Shown here: piece by piece, positions 9,231 to 18,793 of the stretch | How the letters are laid out: every line of letters starts with the position of its first letter | Numbering within the stretch: the stretch's first letter is position 1 | Origin: Natronomonas salina | Lineage (GTDB): Archaea > Halobacteriota > Halobacteria > Halobacteriales > Haloarculaceae | Assembly (NCBI RefSeq): GCF_013391105.1 | Contig: NZ_CP058335.1 | Coordinates: forward strand, 2,418,001 to 2,482,000 | Length of the DNA stretch: 64,000 bases | Direction: 5' to 3' | The notes under the pieces: generated by a model | What the model saw: the letters and a program-made list of their open reading frames with translations, nothing else | Database searches by the model: none | Told to the model about the DNA's origin: nothing | Made by a program: the position numbers and the translations under genes

Positions 9231-10814
9231 CTACACGCCGTTGAGGCTGATGTAGCGCGTCTCGATGATGCGGTCGTCGGTCTCTAACTCCTCGCGTGCC
9301 TCGTCGGGGACCTCCTCGTCGACGTTGTAGACGGTGAGCGCCTCGCCGCCGATGATCTCGCGGGCGTTGAACATGGCCGCGATGTTGACGCCGTACTTCC
9401 CCATGACCGTCCCGATGTGGCCGATGACGCCCGGCTCGTCGGTGTTGCGCGTGACCATCATCTTGCCGCCGGGGATGGCGTCGACGCGGTAGCCGTCGAC
9501 CCGGACGATGCGGGCGTCGTCGCCGGCGAACAGCGTCCCGTCGACGGAGATCTCCTCCTCGCCGTCGCTGACGGTGACGGTGACGAGGCTCTGGAAGTCC
9601 TCGGCCTGCTGGCGCTTGGTCTCGCTGACCTCGATGCCGCGCTCCTCGGCCATCGCCGGGGCGTTGACGGCGTTGACCTGCAGCTCCAGCGGCGCGAAGA
9701 CGCCCTTCAGCGCGGAGGCGGTGACGAGCTCGACGTCCTCGCCGGCGATGTCGCCCTCGTAGCGCACCTCGACGCTCTCGACGCGGCTGTCGAGCAGCTG
9801 GACGGCGATCTTGCCGGCGGTGTCCGCCAGGTGGATGTACGGCTCGACGCGCGGGAACGCCGACTGGTCGATGGAGGGGGCGTTCAGGGCGTTGGCGACG
9901 GGCTCGTCGGCGAAGGCGGCGGCGACCTGCTCGGCGGTCGAGACGGCGACGTTCTCCTGGGCGGCTTCCGTCGAGGCGCCGAGGTGCGGCGTGACGATGA
10001 CGTCCTCGGCGTCGAGCAGCGGGCTGTCCTCGGCGAGGGGTTCCTCGGCGAAGACGTCCAGCGCCGCCCCGGCGAGGACGCCGTCCTCGACGGCCTCGGC
10101 GAGGGCGACCTCGTCGACGATGCCGCCGCGGGCGCAGTTGACGAGGTAGCCGCCCTCCATCTGGGCGAGCTCCTCCTCGCCGATCATGTTCTCGGTCTCG
10201 GAGGTCAGCGGCGTGTGGATGGTGAGGACGTCGGCGCGCTCGAGGACGGCGTCGAGTTCGGCGAGTTCGGCGCCGAGCTGCTCGGCGCGCTCCTCGGAGA
10301 TGTAGGGGTCGAAGGCGACCAGGTCCATACCCAGCGAGTCGAGCTTCTTGGCGACCTCCTGGCCGACGCGGCCGAGGCCGACGATGCCGAGGGTCTTGCC
10401 GTTGAGTTCGGTGCCGAGGAAGGCGCCCTTCGCCCACTCGCCGGTCTTCAGCCGGGCGTGGGCCTGCGGGATGGAGCGGGCGGTCGCGAACGTCATCGCG
10501 ACGGTGTGCTCGGCGGCGGCGCGGACGTTCCCCTCGGGGGCGTTGGCGACGATGACGCCGTGGTCGGTGGCGGCGTCGATGTCGATGTTGTCGACGCCGA
10601 TGCCGGCGCGACCGACGATGACGAGCTCCTCGGCGGCCTCGAACACCTCGCGGCTGACGTCGGTGCCGGAGCGGACGATGAGCGCGTTGGCGTCGGCGAC
10701 GGCCGCCAGCAGCTCGTCGCCCTCGGCGTCGTAGTCCGTGACGACCTCGTGGCCGGCGTCGCGCAACACGTCCATGCCGGCGTCGGCGATGGGGTCCGTG
10801 ACGAGTACCTTCAT
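9231..10814 (-). CDS. serA: D-3-phosphoglycerate dehydrogenase
   Basis: 527 aa, long (type I) form. First step of serine synthesis: 3-phosphoglycerate to 3-phosphohydroxypyruvate with NAD. Visible are the Rossmann motif GIVGLGRVGQEVAKKL near residue 145, the active-site Arg/Glu/His set ending in VTPHLGAST, an intervening allosteric-substrate-binding domain, and a C-terminal ACT domain (EPGVIGHIGTVMGKYGVNI) expected to sense serine. The ATG at 10814 is chosen because MKVLVTDPIADAG is the normal N-terminus; about 50 upstream in-frame residues are spurious. Confidence 0.96.
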   Translation of the reverse strand: MKVLVTDPIADAGMDVLRDAGHEVVTDYDAEGDELLAAVADANALIVRSGTDVSREVFEAAEELVIVGRAGIGVDNIDIDAATDHGVIVANAPEGNVRAAAEHTVAMTFATARSIPQAHARLKTGEWAKGAFLGTELNGKTLGIVGLGRVGQEVAKKLDSLGMDLVAFDPYISEERAEQLGAELAELDAVLERADVLTIHTPLTSETENMIGEEELAQMEGGYLVNCARGGIVDEVALAEAVEDGVLAGAALDVFAEEPLAEDSPLLDAEDVIVTPHLGASTEAAQENVAVSTAEQVAAAFADEPVANALNAPSIDQSAFPRVEPYIHLADTAGKIAVQLLDSRVESVEVRYEGDIAGEDVELVTASALKGVFAPLELQVNAVNAPAMAEERGIEVSETKRQQAEDFQSLVTVTVSDGEEEISVDGTLFAGDDARIVRVDGYRVDAIPGGKMMVTRNTDEPGVIGHIGTVMGKYGVNIAAMFNAREIIGGEALTVYNVDEEVPDEAREELETDDRIIETRYISLNGV

Positions 10815-10892
10815 GGCCGTATCGTCCCCGGCGTCAGGGATAACGCTTTCCTCATCGCCCCGTTCTGCCGGAGACGTAACGGGAGATGTGGA

Positions 10893-10970
10893 CACGATCG
10901 TGCCCATTCCCACGGCGCGGAATCTACGGATGGGCACGTGGGTGCCATCTCGGCACCGTGCCACGATACC
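10893..10970. promoter_or_regulatory. Interleaved inverted repeats between serA and the RND exporter
   Basis: The 289-bp divergent gap 10815-11103 carries no convincing gene. It contains a perfect palindrome CACGATCGTG (10893-10902), 9-bp arms CGTGCCCAT / ATGGGCACG (10899-10907 and 10930-10938), and GGTGCC-atctc-GGCACC (10941-10957). The pentamer GTGCC/GGCAC therefore occurs five times in about 60 bp. Likely an operator region for one or both divergent genes; the regulator is unknown. Confidence 0.45.
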
Positions 10971-11103
10971 GGACCGTTCGCGGCCAACCGACCGACTGCA
11001 GGCCCCCGCTGCTCCCGATACTCGACGCTGTGGCCTCTCATCTGGGGCGATGACTATTTACGGAATCCGGGTGCATGGTCGCTGACTCTCGCCTTCGCCC
11101 CGC

Positions 11104-13758
11104 ATGAAGCTGGACTCCTTCGCTCGAGCCCTCGTCTACGAGCACCGTCGGAAGGTCATCGCCGTCACCCTAGCGACGGTGTTCGTCCTCAGTCTGGGGC
11201 TCCCGGGCGTCGTCATCGACACCACCCTCGAGGAGTTCCGCGGCGGCACCGAGGAGCACGCCGCCGACGCGTACGTCGACCGGCACCTCAGCGGGCAGGC
11301 CCCGAACTCGACGGCCGCCCTCGTCGTCGTCCGCGACGACGAGAACGTCCTGACGACCGACCGGTACCGCCAGCAGCTACGGGCCCAGCAGCGGTTGCGG
11401 AACGACCCCGTCGTCGGCCCGACGCTCGTCGAAGAGCAGCAACCGCTCGGCCTCGCGAACGTTGTCGCCATCGTCGCCATCCGGTCGGACGAGGGACAGG
11501 ACGTCCGGGAGATCACCGTCGAGCCGCGGCCGTCCCTCGAGGCGCAGATCGCGGCCATGGAGGACCTCTCGGCCGCCGAGCGCCGGCTCTACACCGCCTG
11601 GGCGGTCGGCATCGTGATGGACGGCGTCGACCACACCTGGCCGGAGGGCGGCCCCTTCGCGACGGTGCCGACGAGCTACGAGGGCAACGGCAAGTACGCC
11701 GAGTCGACCGCGATCCTCGTCTCCCAGCGCGACGACGTCCCCGCCGAGGACCTCGCGGCGGCCCAGACCCGGATGGCCGATATCGTCGACGAGGAGGTCG
11801 AGGGGGAGGCGATGGTGATCGGCGACGGCGTGATCGACGACGAACTCCGCCGGTCGTCGTTCGACAGCCTCGGCATCGTCGGCCCCCTGGCGTTCCTGTT
11901 CATCCTGCTCGTGCTGCTGTACGCCTACCGCGACGTCTACGACGTGGCGCTGGGGCTGCTCGGCGTCGGCCTCGTCCTCGTCTGGACGTTCGGGTTCATG
12001 GGGTGGGCCGGCATCACGTTCAACCAGCTGTTCGTCGCCGTCCCGGTGCTGCTGATGGGGCTGTCCATCGACTACGCCATCCACGTCTTCATGCGGTACC
12101 GCGAGGAGCGGCCGCCGGGAGGGGCTTCGGATGCACGGCCCGGCGCCGGGGACGGCGGCTTCGAGTTCGGAGACGGGGACGACGCCGGTCGACCGCCGTC
12201 GGTCCGGAAGGCGATGGGGACGGCGCTGGCGGGCGTCACCGTCGCGCTCGCGCTCGTCACGGCCACGACGGCGACGGGCTTCCTCTCGAACGTCGTCAGC
12301 GAGGTCCAGCCCATCAGGCAGTTCGGCGTCGTCAGCGCGGTCGGCATCCTCGGCGCGTTCGTCGTCTTCGCGCTGCTGATCCCGGCGCTGAAGGTCGAAC
12401 TCGACCGGTGGCTCGAGGCCCGCGGCCACGACCGCCGGCAGACGGCCTTCGGCACGGAGGGCGGCCGGCTCTCCGCGGCCCTGGCCGTGCCCATCGCGGC
12501 GGCCCGGCTCTCGCCGAAGGGCGTCCTCGCGGCCGCGCTGGTCGTCACGCTGGTGGCCGGCGCCGGCGCCGCGACGGTCGACACCACCTTCGAGCAGGAG
12601 GACCTGCTCGTCGAGGAGGTCCCCGACTGGATGGAGGGGCTGGGGCCGCTCGCCCCCGGCGAGTACACCGCCCAGGAGAACATCGCGTTCGTCGACGGCG
12701 CGACGTACATCTACGACGGCACGTCCACGCAGATCCTCGTCAGGGGCGACGTGACGGCGAACGACACACTCGAGCGCGTCCAGAATGCCTCCGACGCGGC
12801 CAACGGGACGGACGTCGTCCTCGTCATGCCCGACGACACCTACGGGACGCAGAGCCCGGTCCGCATGATGGGCGAACTCGCCGACGACAACGAGAGCTTC
12901 GCCGAGACGTTCGAGGCCGCCGACACCGACGGCGACGGCGTCCCCGACCGGAACCTCGAGGCCGTCTACGACGCCTTCTACGCGGCGGCGCCGGACGGCG
13001 CCGGGAACTGGGTCCACCGCGAGGACGGCGAGTACGTCGCCCTCCGGATCGTCGTCCCGGTCGACGGCACGGCCGGCGAGCCGGCCATCGCCGAGCAGGT
13101 CCGGTCGGCCGCCGAGCCCGTCGACGGCGACGGCCTGGATGCCACCGCCACCGGCCAGCCGATCATGAACCAGGCCGTCGCGGAGAACCTCCTGTCGACG
13201 GTCCTCTACAGCCTCGCCATCACGCTCGCGGTCGTCCTCGCGGTCCTGATGGCGGTCTACCGGCGCGTCGAGGGGTACGCGAGCCTCGGGGCGGTGACGC
13301 TGGTCCCCATCGCCCTCGCCGTCGTCTGGATCACCGGGTCGATGGCCGCCCTCGGCATCCCGTTCAACGTGATGACCGCGCTCATCACCAGCTTCACCAT
13401 CGGCCTCGGCATCGACTACTGCATCCACGTCTCCGAGCGGTACGTCTACGAACTGAACCGCGAGGTCGGGCGGGACGAGGCCCTCGAGAACGCCGTCCTC
13501 GGCACCGGCGGCGCGCTGCTGGGGTCGACGGCCTCGACCGCCGGCGGCATCGCCATCCTCGGGTTCGCGCTGCTCGTCCCGCTCCAGCAGTTCGGCGTCA
13601 TCACCGCGCTCACCATCGTCTACGCCTTCGTCGGGAGCGTCGTCGTCCTGCCGAGCCTGCTCGCGCTGTGGACCGAGTGGGCCGACGCCGACCCCGCGGC
13701 CGTCCCGGAACACGTGCAGCGACGAGGGCAGCGCCGCCAGCAGCACAGCGGGGAGTGA
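11104..13758 (+). CDS. RND-superfamily (MMPL/Patched-like) membrane transporter
   Basis: 884 aa in two homologous halves. Each half begins with one membrane helix (residues about 17-37 and 475-492), a large extracytoplasmic loop (about 40-255 and 493-690), and five clustered helices starting about 257 and 695. The second-half loop contains TDGDGVPDRN, a possible Ca-binding loop. The conserved SIDYAIHVFMRYREE and GLGIDYCIHVSERYVYE segments are typical of archaeal RND/HpnN-type exporters of lipids or hydrophobic compounds. A short Gly/Asp-rich cytoplasmic insertion sits near residue 350. Divergent from serA. Substrate unknown. Confidence 0.88.
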   Translation: MKLDSFARALVYEHRRKVIAVTLATVFVLSLGLPGVVIDTTLEEFRGGTEEHAADAYVDRHLSGQAPNSTAALVVVRDDENVLTTDRYRQQLRAQQRLRNDPVVGPTLVEEQQPLGLANVVAIVAIRSDEGQDVREITVEPRPSLEAQIAAMEDLSAAERRLYTAWAVGIVMDGVDHTWPEGGPFATVPTSYEGNGKYAESTAILVSQRDDVPAEDLAAAQTRMADIVDEEVEGEAMVIGDGVIDDELRRSSFDSLGIVGPLAFLFILLVLLYAYRDVYDVALGLLGVGLVLVWTFGFMGWAGITFNQLFVAVPVLLMGLSIDYAIHVFMRYREERPPGGASDARPGAGDGGFEFGDGDDAGRPPSVRKAMGTALAGVTVALALVTATTATGFLSNVVSEVQPIRQFGVVSAVGILGAFVVFALLIPALKVELDRWLEARGHDRRQTAFGTEGGRLSAALAVPIAAARLSPKGVLAAALVVTLVAGAGAATVDTTFEQEDLLVEEVPDWMEGLGPLAPGEYTAQENIAFVDGATYIYDGTSTQILVRGDVTANDTLERVQNASDAANGTDVVLVMPDDTYGTQSPVRMMGELADDNESFAETFEAADTDGDGVPDRNLEAVYDAFYAAAPDGAGNWVHREDGEYVALRIVVPVDGTAGEPAIAEQVRSAAEPVDGDGLDATATGQPIMNQAVAENLLSTVLYSLAITLAVVLAVLMAVYRRVEGYASLGAVTLVPIALAVVWITGSMAALGIPFNVMTALITSFTIGLGIDYCIHVSERYVYELNREVGRDEALENAVLGTGGALLGSTASTAGGIAILGFALLVPLQQFGVITALTIVYAFVGSVVVLPSLLALWTEWADADPAAVPEHVQRRGQRRQQHSGE

Positions 13759-13782
13759 CCCACACCCGCCGTCTCGCGACGG

Positions 13783-15078
13783 CTACAGCCGCTCGACGAA
13801 GGTGTCGAACGCTCCCGAATCGGCGTGGACGTGCGCGTAGGTCCCCAGAGTCCGGTACTCGGCGAGGCCGTCCTTCCCGTCGGCGATGCCGTCGCCCCCC
13901 TCGACGTCGAAGGCGAAGCTGGCGTCGGGGGCGACGTCCGCGGACGAGTAGTGGAACTCGTGGCCGCGGACGCTCGCCCCGGCGTCGGCGGTCAGCGCGT
14001 CGTCGCGGGCGACGAGTTCGACGTGGTCGAGGGCCTGGTAGCGCTCCCGCATCTTGACGTCGGCGGGGAGGACGCCGGCCATCTCGTGGGTCGCCCCCTC
14101 CGCGTCGGTGAGCGTCTCGCAGAGCGCCATGAAACCGCCGCACTCGCCCAGGACGGGCAGTCCCTCGGCGGCGCGGTCGCCCAGTTCGTCGAGCGTCCCG
14201 CCGGCTTCGAGTTCGGCGCCGTGGAGTTCGGGGTAGCCGCCGGGGAGGTAGACGCCGTCGCAGTCGGGGACCGGGTCGCCGGCGACCGGCGAGAAGGTCG
14301 TCACCTCGGCCCGTTCCCGGAGGCGCTCGCGGGTGGCGGGGTACGAGAAGCAGAACGCCGCGTCGTCGGCGACGGCGACGGTCGTGTCCGTCAGCGGTCG
14401 CGAGGGCTCGGGCTCCGGTCGGAGCGGTTCGCGGGCCAGGTCCAGCAGCCGGTCGACGTCGACGTGCTCGCTGGCGTCCTCGAGGGCGTCGCGGTCGATG
14501 GGCGACTCCTCGCCCATCTCGAGGCCGAGGTGGCGGTCGGGGATCTCCAGGCCGGACAGCGGCGGAATCCGACCGACGTACTCGAGGCCGTCCGGGAGCG
14601 CCTCGCGGATGCCCTCGGCGTGGCGGCCGCCGTGGGCGCGCTGGGCGAGGACGCCGGCCACGTCGACGTCCCGGTCGGCCTCGGCGGCGTACTCCCGGAA
14701 GCCGAGCGCCTGCGCGGCGACGCTCTCCATGCCCGCCGCGGCGTCGACGACGAGGACCACGGGGAGGTCGAGGGTCTCGGCGACGTAGGCCGTCGAGTTC
14801 GCGCCGTCGTACAGGCCCATCATCCCCTCGACGACGCAGACGTCGCCGCCGCCCCGCCAGTAGTTGCGCCGGCAGCCGACCTCGCCGGAGAGCCACGGGT
14901 CCAGCGACCGGGAGGGGCGGTCGCAGACGACCGCGTGGTGGCTCGGGTCGATGAAGTCCGGTCCGGCCTTCGCGGGCTGGGGGTCGTACCCCTGCCGCTG
15001 GAGGGCCCGGAGGGCGGCGAGCGTCGCGACGGTCTTGCCGACGCCCGAGGCCGTGCCGGCGATGACGACGCCCTTCAC
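13783..15078 (-). CDS. cbiA: Cobyrinate a,c-diamide synthase
   Basis: 431 aa. ATP- and glutamine-dependent amidation of the a and c side chains of (co)byrinate. The P-loop [10 protein letters not shown] opens the protein, followed by [12 protein letters not shown]. The C-terminal glutaminase domain has [11 protein letters not shown], the nucleophile Cys in [11 protein letters not shown], and GHEFHYS. The GTG start at 15078 overlaps the TGA of the upstream gene as GTGA, so the two are translationally coupled. Part of the cobalamin region, but transcribed from a promoter upstream of 16112. Confidence 0.95.
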   Translation of the reverse strand: MKGVVIAGTASGVGKTVATLAALRALQRQGYDPQPAKAGPDFIDPSHHAVVCDRPSRSLDPWLSGEVGCRRNYWRGGGDVCVVEGMMGLYDGANSTAYVAETLDLPVVLVVDAAAGMESVAAQALGFREYAAEADRDVDVAGVLAQRAHGGRHAEGIREALPDGLEYVGRIPPLSGLEIPDRHLGLEMGEESPIDRDALEDASEHVDVDRLLDLAREPLRPEPEPSRPLTDTTVAVADDAAFCFSYPATRERLRERAEVTTFSPVAGDPVPDCDGVYLPGGYPELHGAELEAGGTLDELGDRAAEGLPVLGECGGFMALCETLTDAEGATHEMAGVLPADVKMRERYQALDHVELVARDDALTADAGASVRGHEFHYSSADVAPDASFAFDVEGGDGIADGKDGLAEYRTLGTYAHVHADSGAFDTFVERL

Positions 15079-16112
15079 GGCCGGGGCGCCTCCCGCTGGT
15101 CGTCGGCCAGCAGGTCGTCGTACACCTCGCGGACGCCGTCGCGAACCTCGGCCATCGGGAACCCGGCGCGGTCGGCGAGCGCCAGCGCGCCGCCCATGCC
15201 GACGCCCTCCTTGGCCTCGCCGCGCAGGTAGGCGGCCGTCGCGGGGTGGTCGTCGGTGAAGCCGGGGTCGGTCGCCGTCACGGAGAGGTCCAGTTCCGCG
15301 GCCGCCCGGTCCAGGTCGACGGCGGGGTCCTCGGCGACGAACGAGGTGGTGGCCAGCGACAGCCGACTGTCGTAGCCGCCGTGGCGGAGGCAGGCCGCCG
15401 CGGCGACCAGTTGCGTGCCGCCGGCCAGCGTGACGGCGGTGTCGGTCTCCAGCGCGCCCGCGGCGATCCCCGAGAGGACGGCGAGGACCGGGTCGCCGGC
15501 GCGGCGGAGCGCCACGAGCGGTTCGCCGGCGGCGTCGCCGGGTTCGAGCGTCGAGGCCTCGAGCGCCTCGGCGACGATGCGGCGCTTCAGGTCGAGGGGG
15601 TTCTCCGGGAGGGACGAGGAGACGGCGCCTCGCGCCTCGCCGCCCAGGACGTCCTCGTCCCCGAGGGCGGTCAGCACGCCCAGCGCGGTGGTCGTCCCGC
15701 CGGGGACGGTCTCGGCGAGGAACAGCTCGTCGTCCGGGAGCTTCCGGCCGAACTGGCGGGCCGCGGCGAAGGCACCCGGCGCCGAGGGCACGGGGTCCTG
15801 CTCGCGGATGTCGTCGCCCGCGCGGGCGCCGACCGTCACCGTCGGCGCGCCGGTCGGTTCGGCGAGCCCCGCGTCGACGACCGTGCAGTCGACGCCGAGT
15901 CGCTCGAGGACGGCGCGGGTCACCACGGCGGGGGTCGGACAGCCCGTCGGGGAGACGGGGACGACCGGCGCGCGGACCGGCCGGCCGTAGGCGAGGATCT
16001 CTGCGTCGGCGCTCGGCGTGTGGGCCATCGCGTCGGCGTCGGCGCCGGCGGCGCTGATGCCGTCGACGAGGGCGGTCCGGGTGGTCCCGGCGCAGCAGAC
16101 GAGTCGAGTCAC
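15075..16112 (-). CDS. Archaeal CobT-like protein (nicotinate mononucleotide:base phosphoribosyltransferase family)
   Basis: 345 aa. Begins [20 protein letters not shown] and contains [13 protein letters not shown] and [18 protein letters not shown], the pattern of the archaeal branch of the CobT family (TIGR00303-like). In cobamide synthesis such proteins activate the lower-ligand base; the archaeal members are less well characterised, so activity is inferred from family and from the coupled cbiA. GTG start at 16112, chosen from the N-terminal pattern. The upstream gap has CTATACAAT at about -15, which may be a TATA-like box. Confidence 0.85.
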   Translation of the reverse strand: MTRLVCCAGTTRTALVDGISAAGADADAMAHTPSADAEILAYGRPVRAPVVPVSPTGCPTPAVVTRAVLERLGVDCTVVDAGLAEPTGAPTVTVGARAGDDIREQDPVPSAPGAFAAARQFGRKLPDDELFLAETVPGGTTTALGVLTALGDEDVLGGEARGAVSSSLPENPLDLKRRIVAEALEASTLEPGDAAGEPLVALRRAGDPVLAVLSGIAAGALETDTAVTLAGGTQLVAAAACLRHGGYDSRLSLATTSFVAEDPAVDLDRAAAELDLSVTATDPGFTDDHPATAAYLRGEAKEGVGMGGALALADRAGFPMAEVRDGVREVYDDLLADDQREAPRP

Positions 16113-16196
16113 TACGATTGTATAGCGTCCAACCGGACTTGAGTTTGCGGGTCGGTTGTCGCCCCCGTAACGTATTTACCCGAAGCCGTTGCACTG

Positions 16197-16233
16197 GATG
16201 ACAACCAAAGTTGCGCTAATACAAGCGCATTTG
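16197..16233 (+). promoter_or_regulatory. Shared cobalamin promoter element, site 1 (upstream of CbiX-like gene)
   Basis: GATGACAAC at 16197-16205, exactly 10 bp, CTAATACAAG at 16216-16225, 3 bp, ATTTG at 16229-16233. The same modules with the same spacing occur at 22716-22750, 24831-24866 and on the minus strand at 35209-35175. The element ends 11 bp before the ATG at 16245, so it covers the core promoter. Confidence 0.65.
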
Positions 16234-16244
16234 TTTCAACGACC

Positions 16245-16955
16245 ATGACGGACGCACTCCTGCTCGTCGGGCGGCAGCACACGCGCGAGGTGGCACAGCG
16301 GCACGCGAGGCGGCTCCGGGAACGGGGCGTCGCCGACAGCGTCGCCGTCGAGACGTACGACCGCGACCCAGCGGAGCTGGACGTCGACGCCGGCGACGCC
16401 ACCTACGTCGTGCCGATGGCGGTCGCGCCGGACCGCGACACCACCCGCGGCATCCCCGGGGCGCTCCCCGCGGCGCGGCACTGCCAGCCCATCGGCACCA
16501 GCCCCGCGGTGAGCCGCGCGCTCGCCGACCGCGCCGCGGCGGCGACCGCCCCCGGCGACGACGCCTCGCTCGCGCTCGTGGCCTTCGGCGACACCTCCCT
16601 GGAGGGCTCGCGGCGGACGACCGAGGACCACGCCGCCCGCCTCCGGGAGTCCGCCGCCTACGGCGAGGTGACGACCGCCTACCTGCTGCAGAACCCCGCC
16701 GCAGAGTGCGTCCGATACAACCTCTCGGGCGACCGAGCCGTCGCCGTCCCGTTCTTCCTGGCCGCCTGCGAGGAGACCGAGCGCGCCCTCCCAGAGAAGC
16801 TCGAACTCGACCGCGGCGGCCTGGCCTACGCCGACCCGCTCGGCGCCCACGAGGCCGTCACCGACGCCATCGAGGCGGAGGTCGCGAAGGCCCGCGCCAT
16901 CGACGCCGGCACCGCGTCGGTCAGCCCCGTCGCCACGGACGGCGGCGGCAAGTAG
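16245..16955 (+). CDS. CbiX-like chelatase-fold protein with altered active site
   Basis: 236 aa in two chelatase-like halves. The first half has LLLVGRQHTREVAQRHARRL in place of the usual G-H-G-S-R block, and VPMAVAPDRDTTRGIP in place of the helix that normally carries the second metal-binding His. The second half has VAFGDTSLEGSRRTTEDHA and VPFFLAACEETERALPEKL. Overall order resembles SirB/CbiX cobaltochelatases, yet the canonical His pair is not obvious; His13 in GRQHT may replace it. Its position between cbiA and cobN units and its promoter element (site 1) support a cobalt or corrinoid role. A C-terminal ~20-residue tail is unstructured. Confidence 0.75.
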   Translation: MTDALLLVGRQHTREVAQRHARRLRERGVADSVAVETYDRDPAELDVDAGDATYVVPMAVAPDRDTTRGIPGALPAARHCQPIGTSPAVSRALADRAAAATAPGDDASLALVAFGDTSLEGSRRTTEDHAARLRESAAYGEVTTAYLLQNPAAECVRYNLSGDRAVAVPFFLAACEETERALPEKLELDRGGLAYADPLGAHEAVTDAIEAEVAKARAIDAGTASVSPVATDGGGK

Positions 16956-17029
16956 CGCCGACGCCACTGTCCCCCGTCGGGTCCTCAGCCCGTTCAAGGC
17001 TTATTAGAAGGCGGTACCGAGGCAACGAC

Positions 17030-17293
17030 ATGGTCTCCGAACCGTTCGCAGGTGCTCTCCTCCAGGTCCAGACCGGTTCGTTCTCGGACCCCCTCTTCCC
17101 CCTCGGAGTCGTCGCTCTACTCGCCCTCGGCGTCCTCTTCGGCGTCGTCCGCGTGGCGATGATCCAGGGGACAGGGCAGTCCGAGGGTCCATCTCCGGAC
17201 GAACTGACGAACTGCGCCGACTGCGGCGCCCGGACCCCCGTCGCTGAGGAGAACTGCGAGTACTGCGGTCGACCGGTGTCAGAGGATCGCTAA
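17030..17293 (+). CDS. Membrane-anchored zinc-ribbon protein
   Basis: 87 aa. One hydrophobic helix at residues about 22-42 (FPLGVVALLALGVLFGVVRV), then a C-terminal rubredoxin-like Cys4 knuckle, NCADCGART and NCEYCGRPV. This anchor-plus-ribbon layout is common in haloarchaea and its role is unknown. ATG at 17030 follows a TTATTAG TATA-like sequence by about 28 bp, fitting a leaderless transcript. It lies within the cobalamin region but points the other way from cbiE. Confidence 0.7.
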   Translation: MVSEPFAGALLQVQTGSFSDPLFPLGVVALLALGVLFGVVRVAMIQGTGQSEGPSPDELTNCADCGARTPVAEENCEYCGRPVSEDR

Positions 17294-17324
17294 GGACCGA
17301 CCCGGGATGTGGGGTCGCCGACCG

Positions 17325-18062
17325 TCACCGCCGCACGGCCAGGACCGACAGGTCCGAGAACGCCGTCTCCTCCTTCGAGTCGACGTCGGTCGCCAGTTCC
17401 GCCAGCGACGTCCGGGTCACCGACTCGTCGTCGTGAGTCAGCTGCTCCAGCACGAGCGCCTCGCCGTCCGCGGCGCCCGACTTGAGCAGACGGTGGGCGA
17501 TACGCTCCGGCATCCAGTCGTAGGGCCGTGGCAGGACGAGCAGGTGGCGGTCGCCGACGTCCCGCTCCAGCCGCCGCAGGTCGGCCTCGATCGGGCCGCT
17601 CTTGTGCAGCGTGACGAAGGTCGTCTCCTCCATCGGCGTCCGTGCGCGGCTCGCCGCGACCTGCAGCGACGAGATGCCCGGGACCACCTCGACGGGCGCG
17701 TCGACCGCGGACTCGACCTTCCCGACGAACTGGTAGCCGGAGTGGTTCGGGTCGCCCATCAGCACCGCCGTCCCGCGCTCGCCGTCGGCGACGCGGTCGG
17801 CGAAGCTTGCGAGAACCTCTGGCTCGTCCCTGTAGCCGCAGGTCAGCGCGACGCCCTCGATCTCCTCCCGGACGAAGTCGACGACGGTCTCGAAGCCGAC
17901 GACCACGTCCGCCTCGCGGATGGCCCGGGCGCCTCGAGGGGTGAGGTACTCCGGATTCCCGGGGCCGATGCCGACCGCGTAGACCGGGTCGTCGCCGCGG
18001 GGCTCCGGCCCACCGGCCGCGAACGCCGCCGGCGAGTCGGGGAACGCCACCTCCTCGGTCAC
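17325..18062 (-). CDS. cbiE: Cobalt-precorrin-7 (C5)-methyltransferase
   Basis: 245 aa tetrapyrrole methylase. YAVGIGPGNPEYLTPRGARA is the N-terminal glycine-rich loop; LMGDPNHSGYQ and VVPGISSLQVAASRA are the other SAM/substrate motifs and match CbiE rather than CbiF/H/L. Start is GTG at 18062, whose last bases overlap the TGA of cbiC (GTGA). The roughly 30 residues before the methylase core are a low-complexity extension. Last gene of the cobN-cbiC-cbiE unit. Confidence 0.9.
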   Translation of the reverse strand: MTEEVAFPDSPAAFAAGGPEPRGDDPVYAVGIGPGNPEYLTPRGARAIREADVVVGFETVVDFVREEIEGVALTCGYRDEPEVLASFADRVADGERGTAVLMGDPNHSGYQFVGKVESAVDAPVEVVPGISSLQVAASRARTPMEETTFVTLHKSGPIEADLRRLERDVGDRHLLVLPRPYDWMPERIAHRLLKSGAADGEALVLEQLTHDDESVTRTSLAELATDVDSKEETAFSDLSVLAVRR

Positions 18063-18793
18063 AGCGTAACGTCCCCCGATCTGACGTCGCTGGCGACGTG
18101 GACCAGCTCGTTCGTCAGCCCCGCCGCGAGGCCGCTGCCGCCGCGCCGCCCGACGTTCGTGATCGCGGGGACGCCGTGCTCTTCGCAGACCTCGCGGACG
18201 CGTTTCCGGCTCTCGGCTGCCTTCACGAAGCCGACCGGCGTGGCGACGACGACTGCCGGCCGGGTGCCCTGCTCGATGCAGTCCGCGAGCGCGAGCGCGG
18301 CCGTGGGCGCGTTCCCGACGACTGCGACGGCGCCGTCGTAGACGCCCCGCCTGTCGAGCTCGAGGACCGACGCGGCGGTCCGCGTCATCCCGGTCTCGGC
18401 GGCCAGGTCGGCGCCGTTGCCGATGGCCTTCCGGACCTCGCATTCGTGACCGCGGCCGGTCACGCCCGACTTCACCATCGTGATGTCGGTCACCACGGGC
18501 GCCTCGTCGAGGACGGCCCGCGCGCCCTCGCGGACCGGCTCCGAATCGTCCGCGCCGGTGAACCGCACCAGGTGCTGGAACTCCGGGTCGCCGGTGGCGT
18601 GGACGGCCTTCGCCCGCATCCGATCGGCCAGCGTCTCCTGGGGGACGAGGTCGTGGACGCGGTCCATGCTCGTCTCGGCTATCTCCATGGCGTCCGAGGT
18701 GGTGGCGCCGAGGTCGGCGTACTCTTCGAACTCCCCGGCGTCGCCCGCGGCCGCGCCGCCGTCGGTCGCGGTGCGTTCGTCCTCAGTCGTCAT
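18059..18793 (-). CDS. cbiC: Cobalt-precorrin-8 methylmutase
   Basis: 244 aa. Moves the C11 methyl group to C12 to give cobyrinate. Conserved features: LVRFTGADDSEPVREGARAV, a TDITMVKSGVTGRG segment with the region of the catalytic His represented near CEV, and the P-V-G-F-V-K-A-A-E-S-R motif near the C-terminus followed by ITNVGRRGGSGLAAG. An N-terminal acidic Ala-rich extension of about 25 residues is present. It overlaps the end of cobN by 11 bp and cbiE by 4 bp. Confidence 0.93.
   Translation of the reverse strand: MTTEDERTATDGGAAAGDAGEFEEYADLGATTSDAMEIAETSMDRVHDLVPQETLADRMRAKAVHATGDPEFQHLVRFTGADDSEPVREGARAVLDEAPVVTDITMVKSGVTGRGHECEVRKAIGNGADLAAETGMTRTAASVLELDRRGVYDGAVAVVGNAPTAALALADCIEQGTRPAVVVATPVGFVKAAESRKRVREVCEEHGVPAITNVGRRGGSGLAAGLTNELVHVASDVRSGDVTL

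Noticed and set aside
9417-14057. Very long plus-strand frame (about 1546 codons) across serA and the RND gene
   Set aside because: It is the mirror of real genes in a high-GC genome: composition is Arg/Gly/Val-rich, no motif, and it runs antisense to serA.
16113-16140. Fifth copy of the cobalamin element upstream of the CobT-like gene
   Set aside because: CTATACAAT resembles the core but lacks the AAC module 10 bp upstream; counted only as a TATA-like box.
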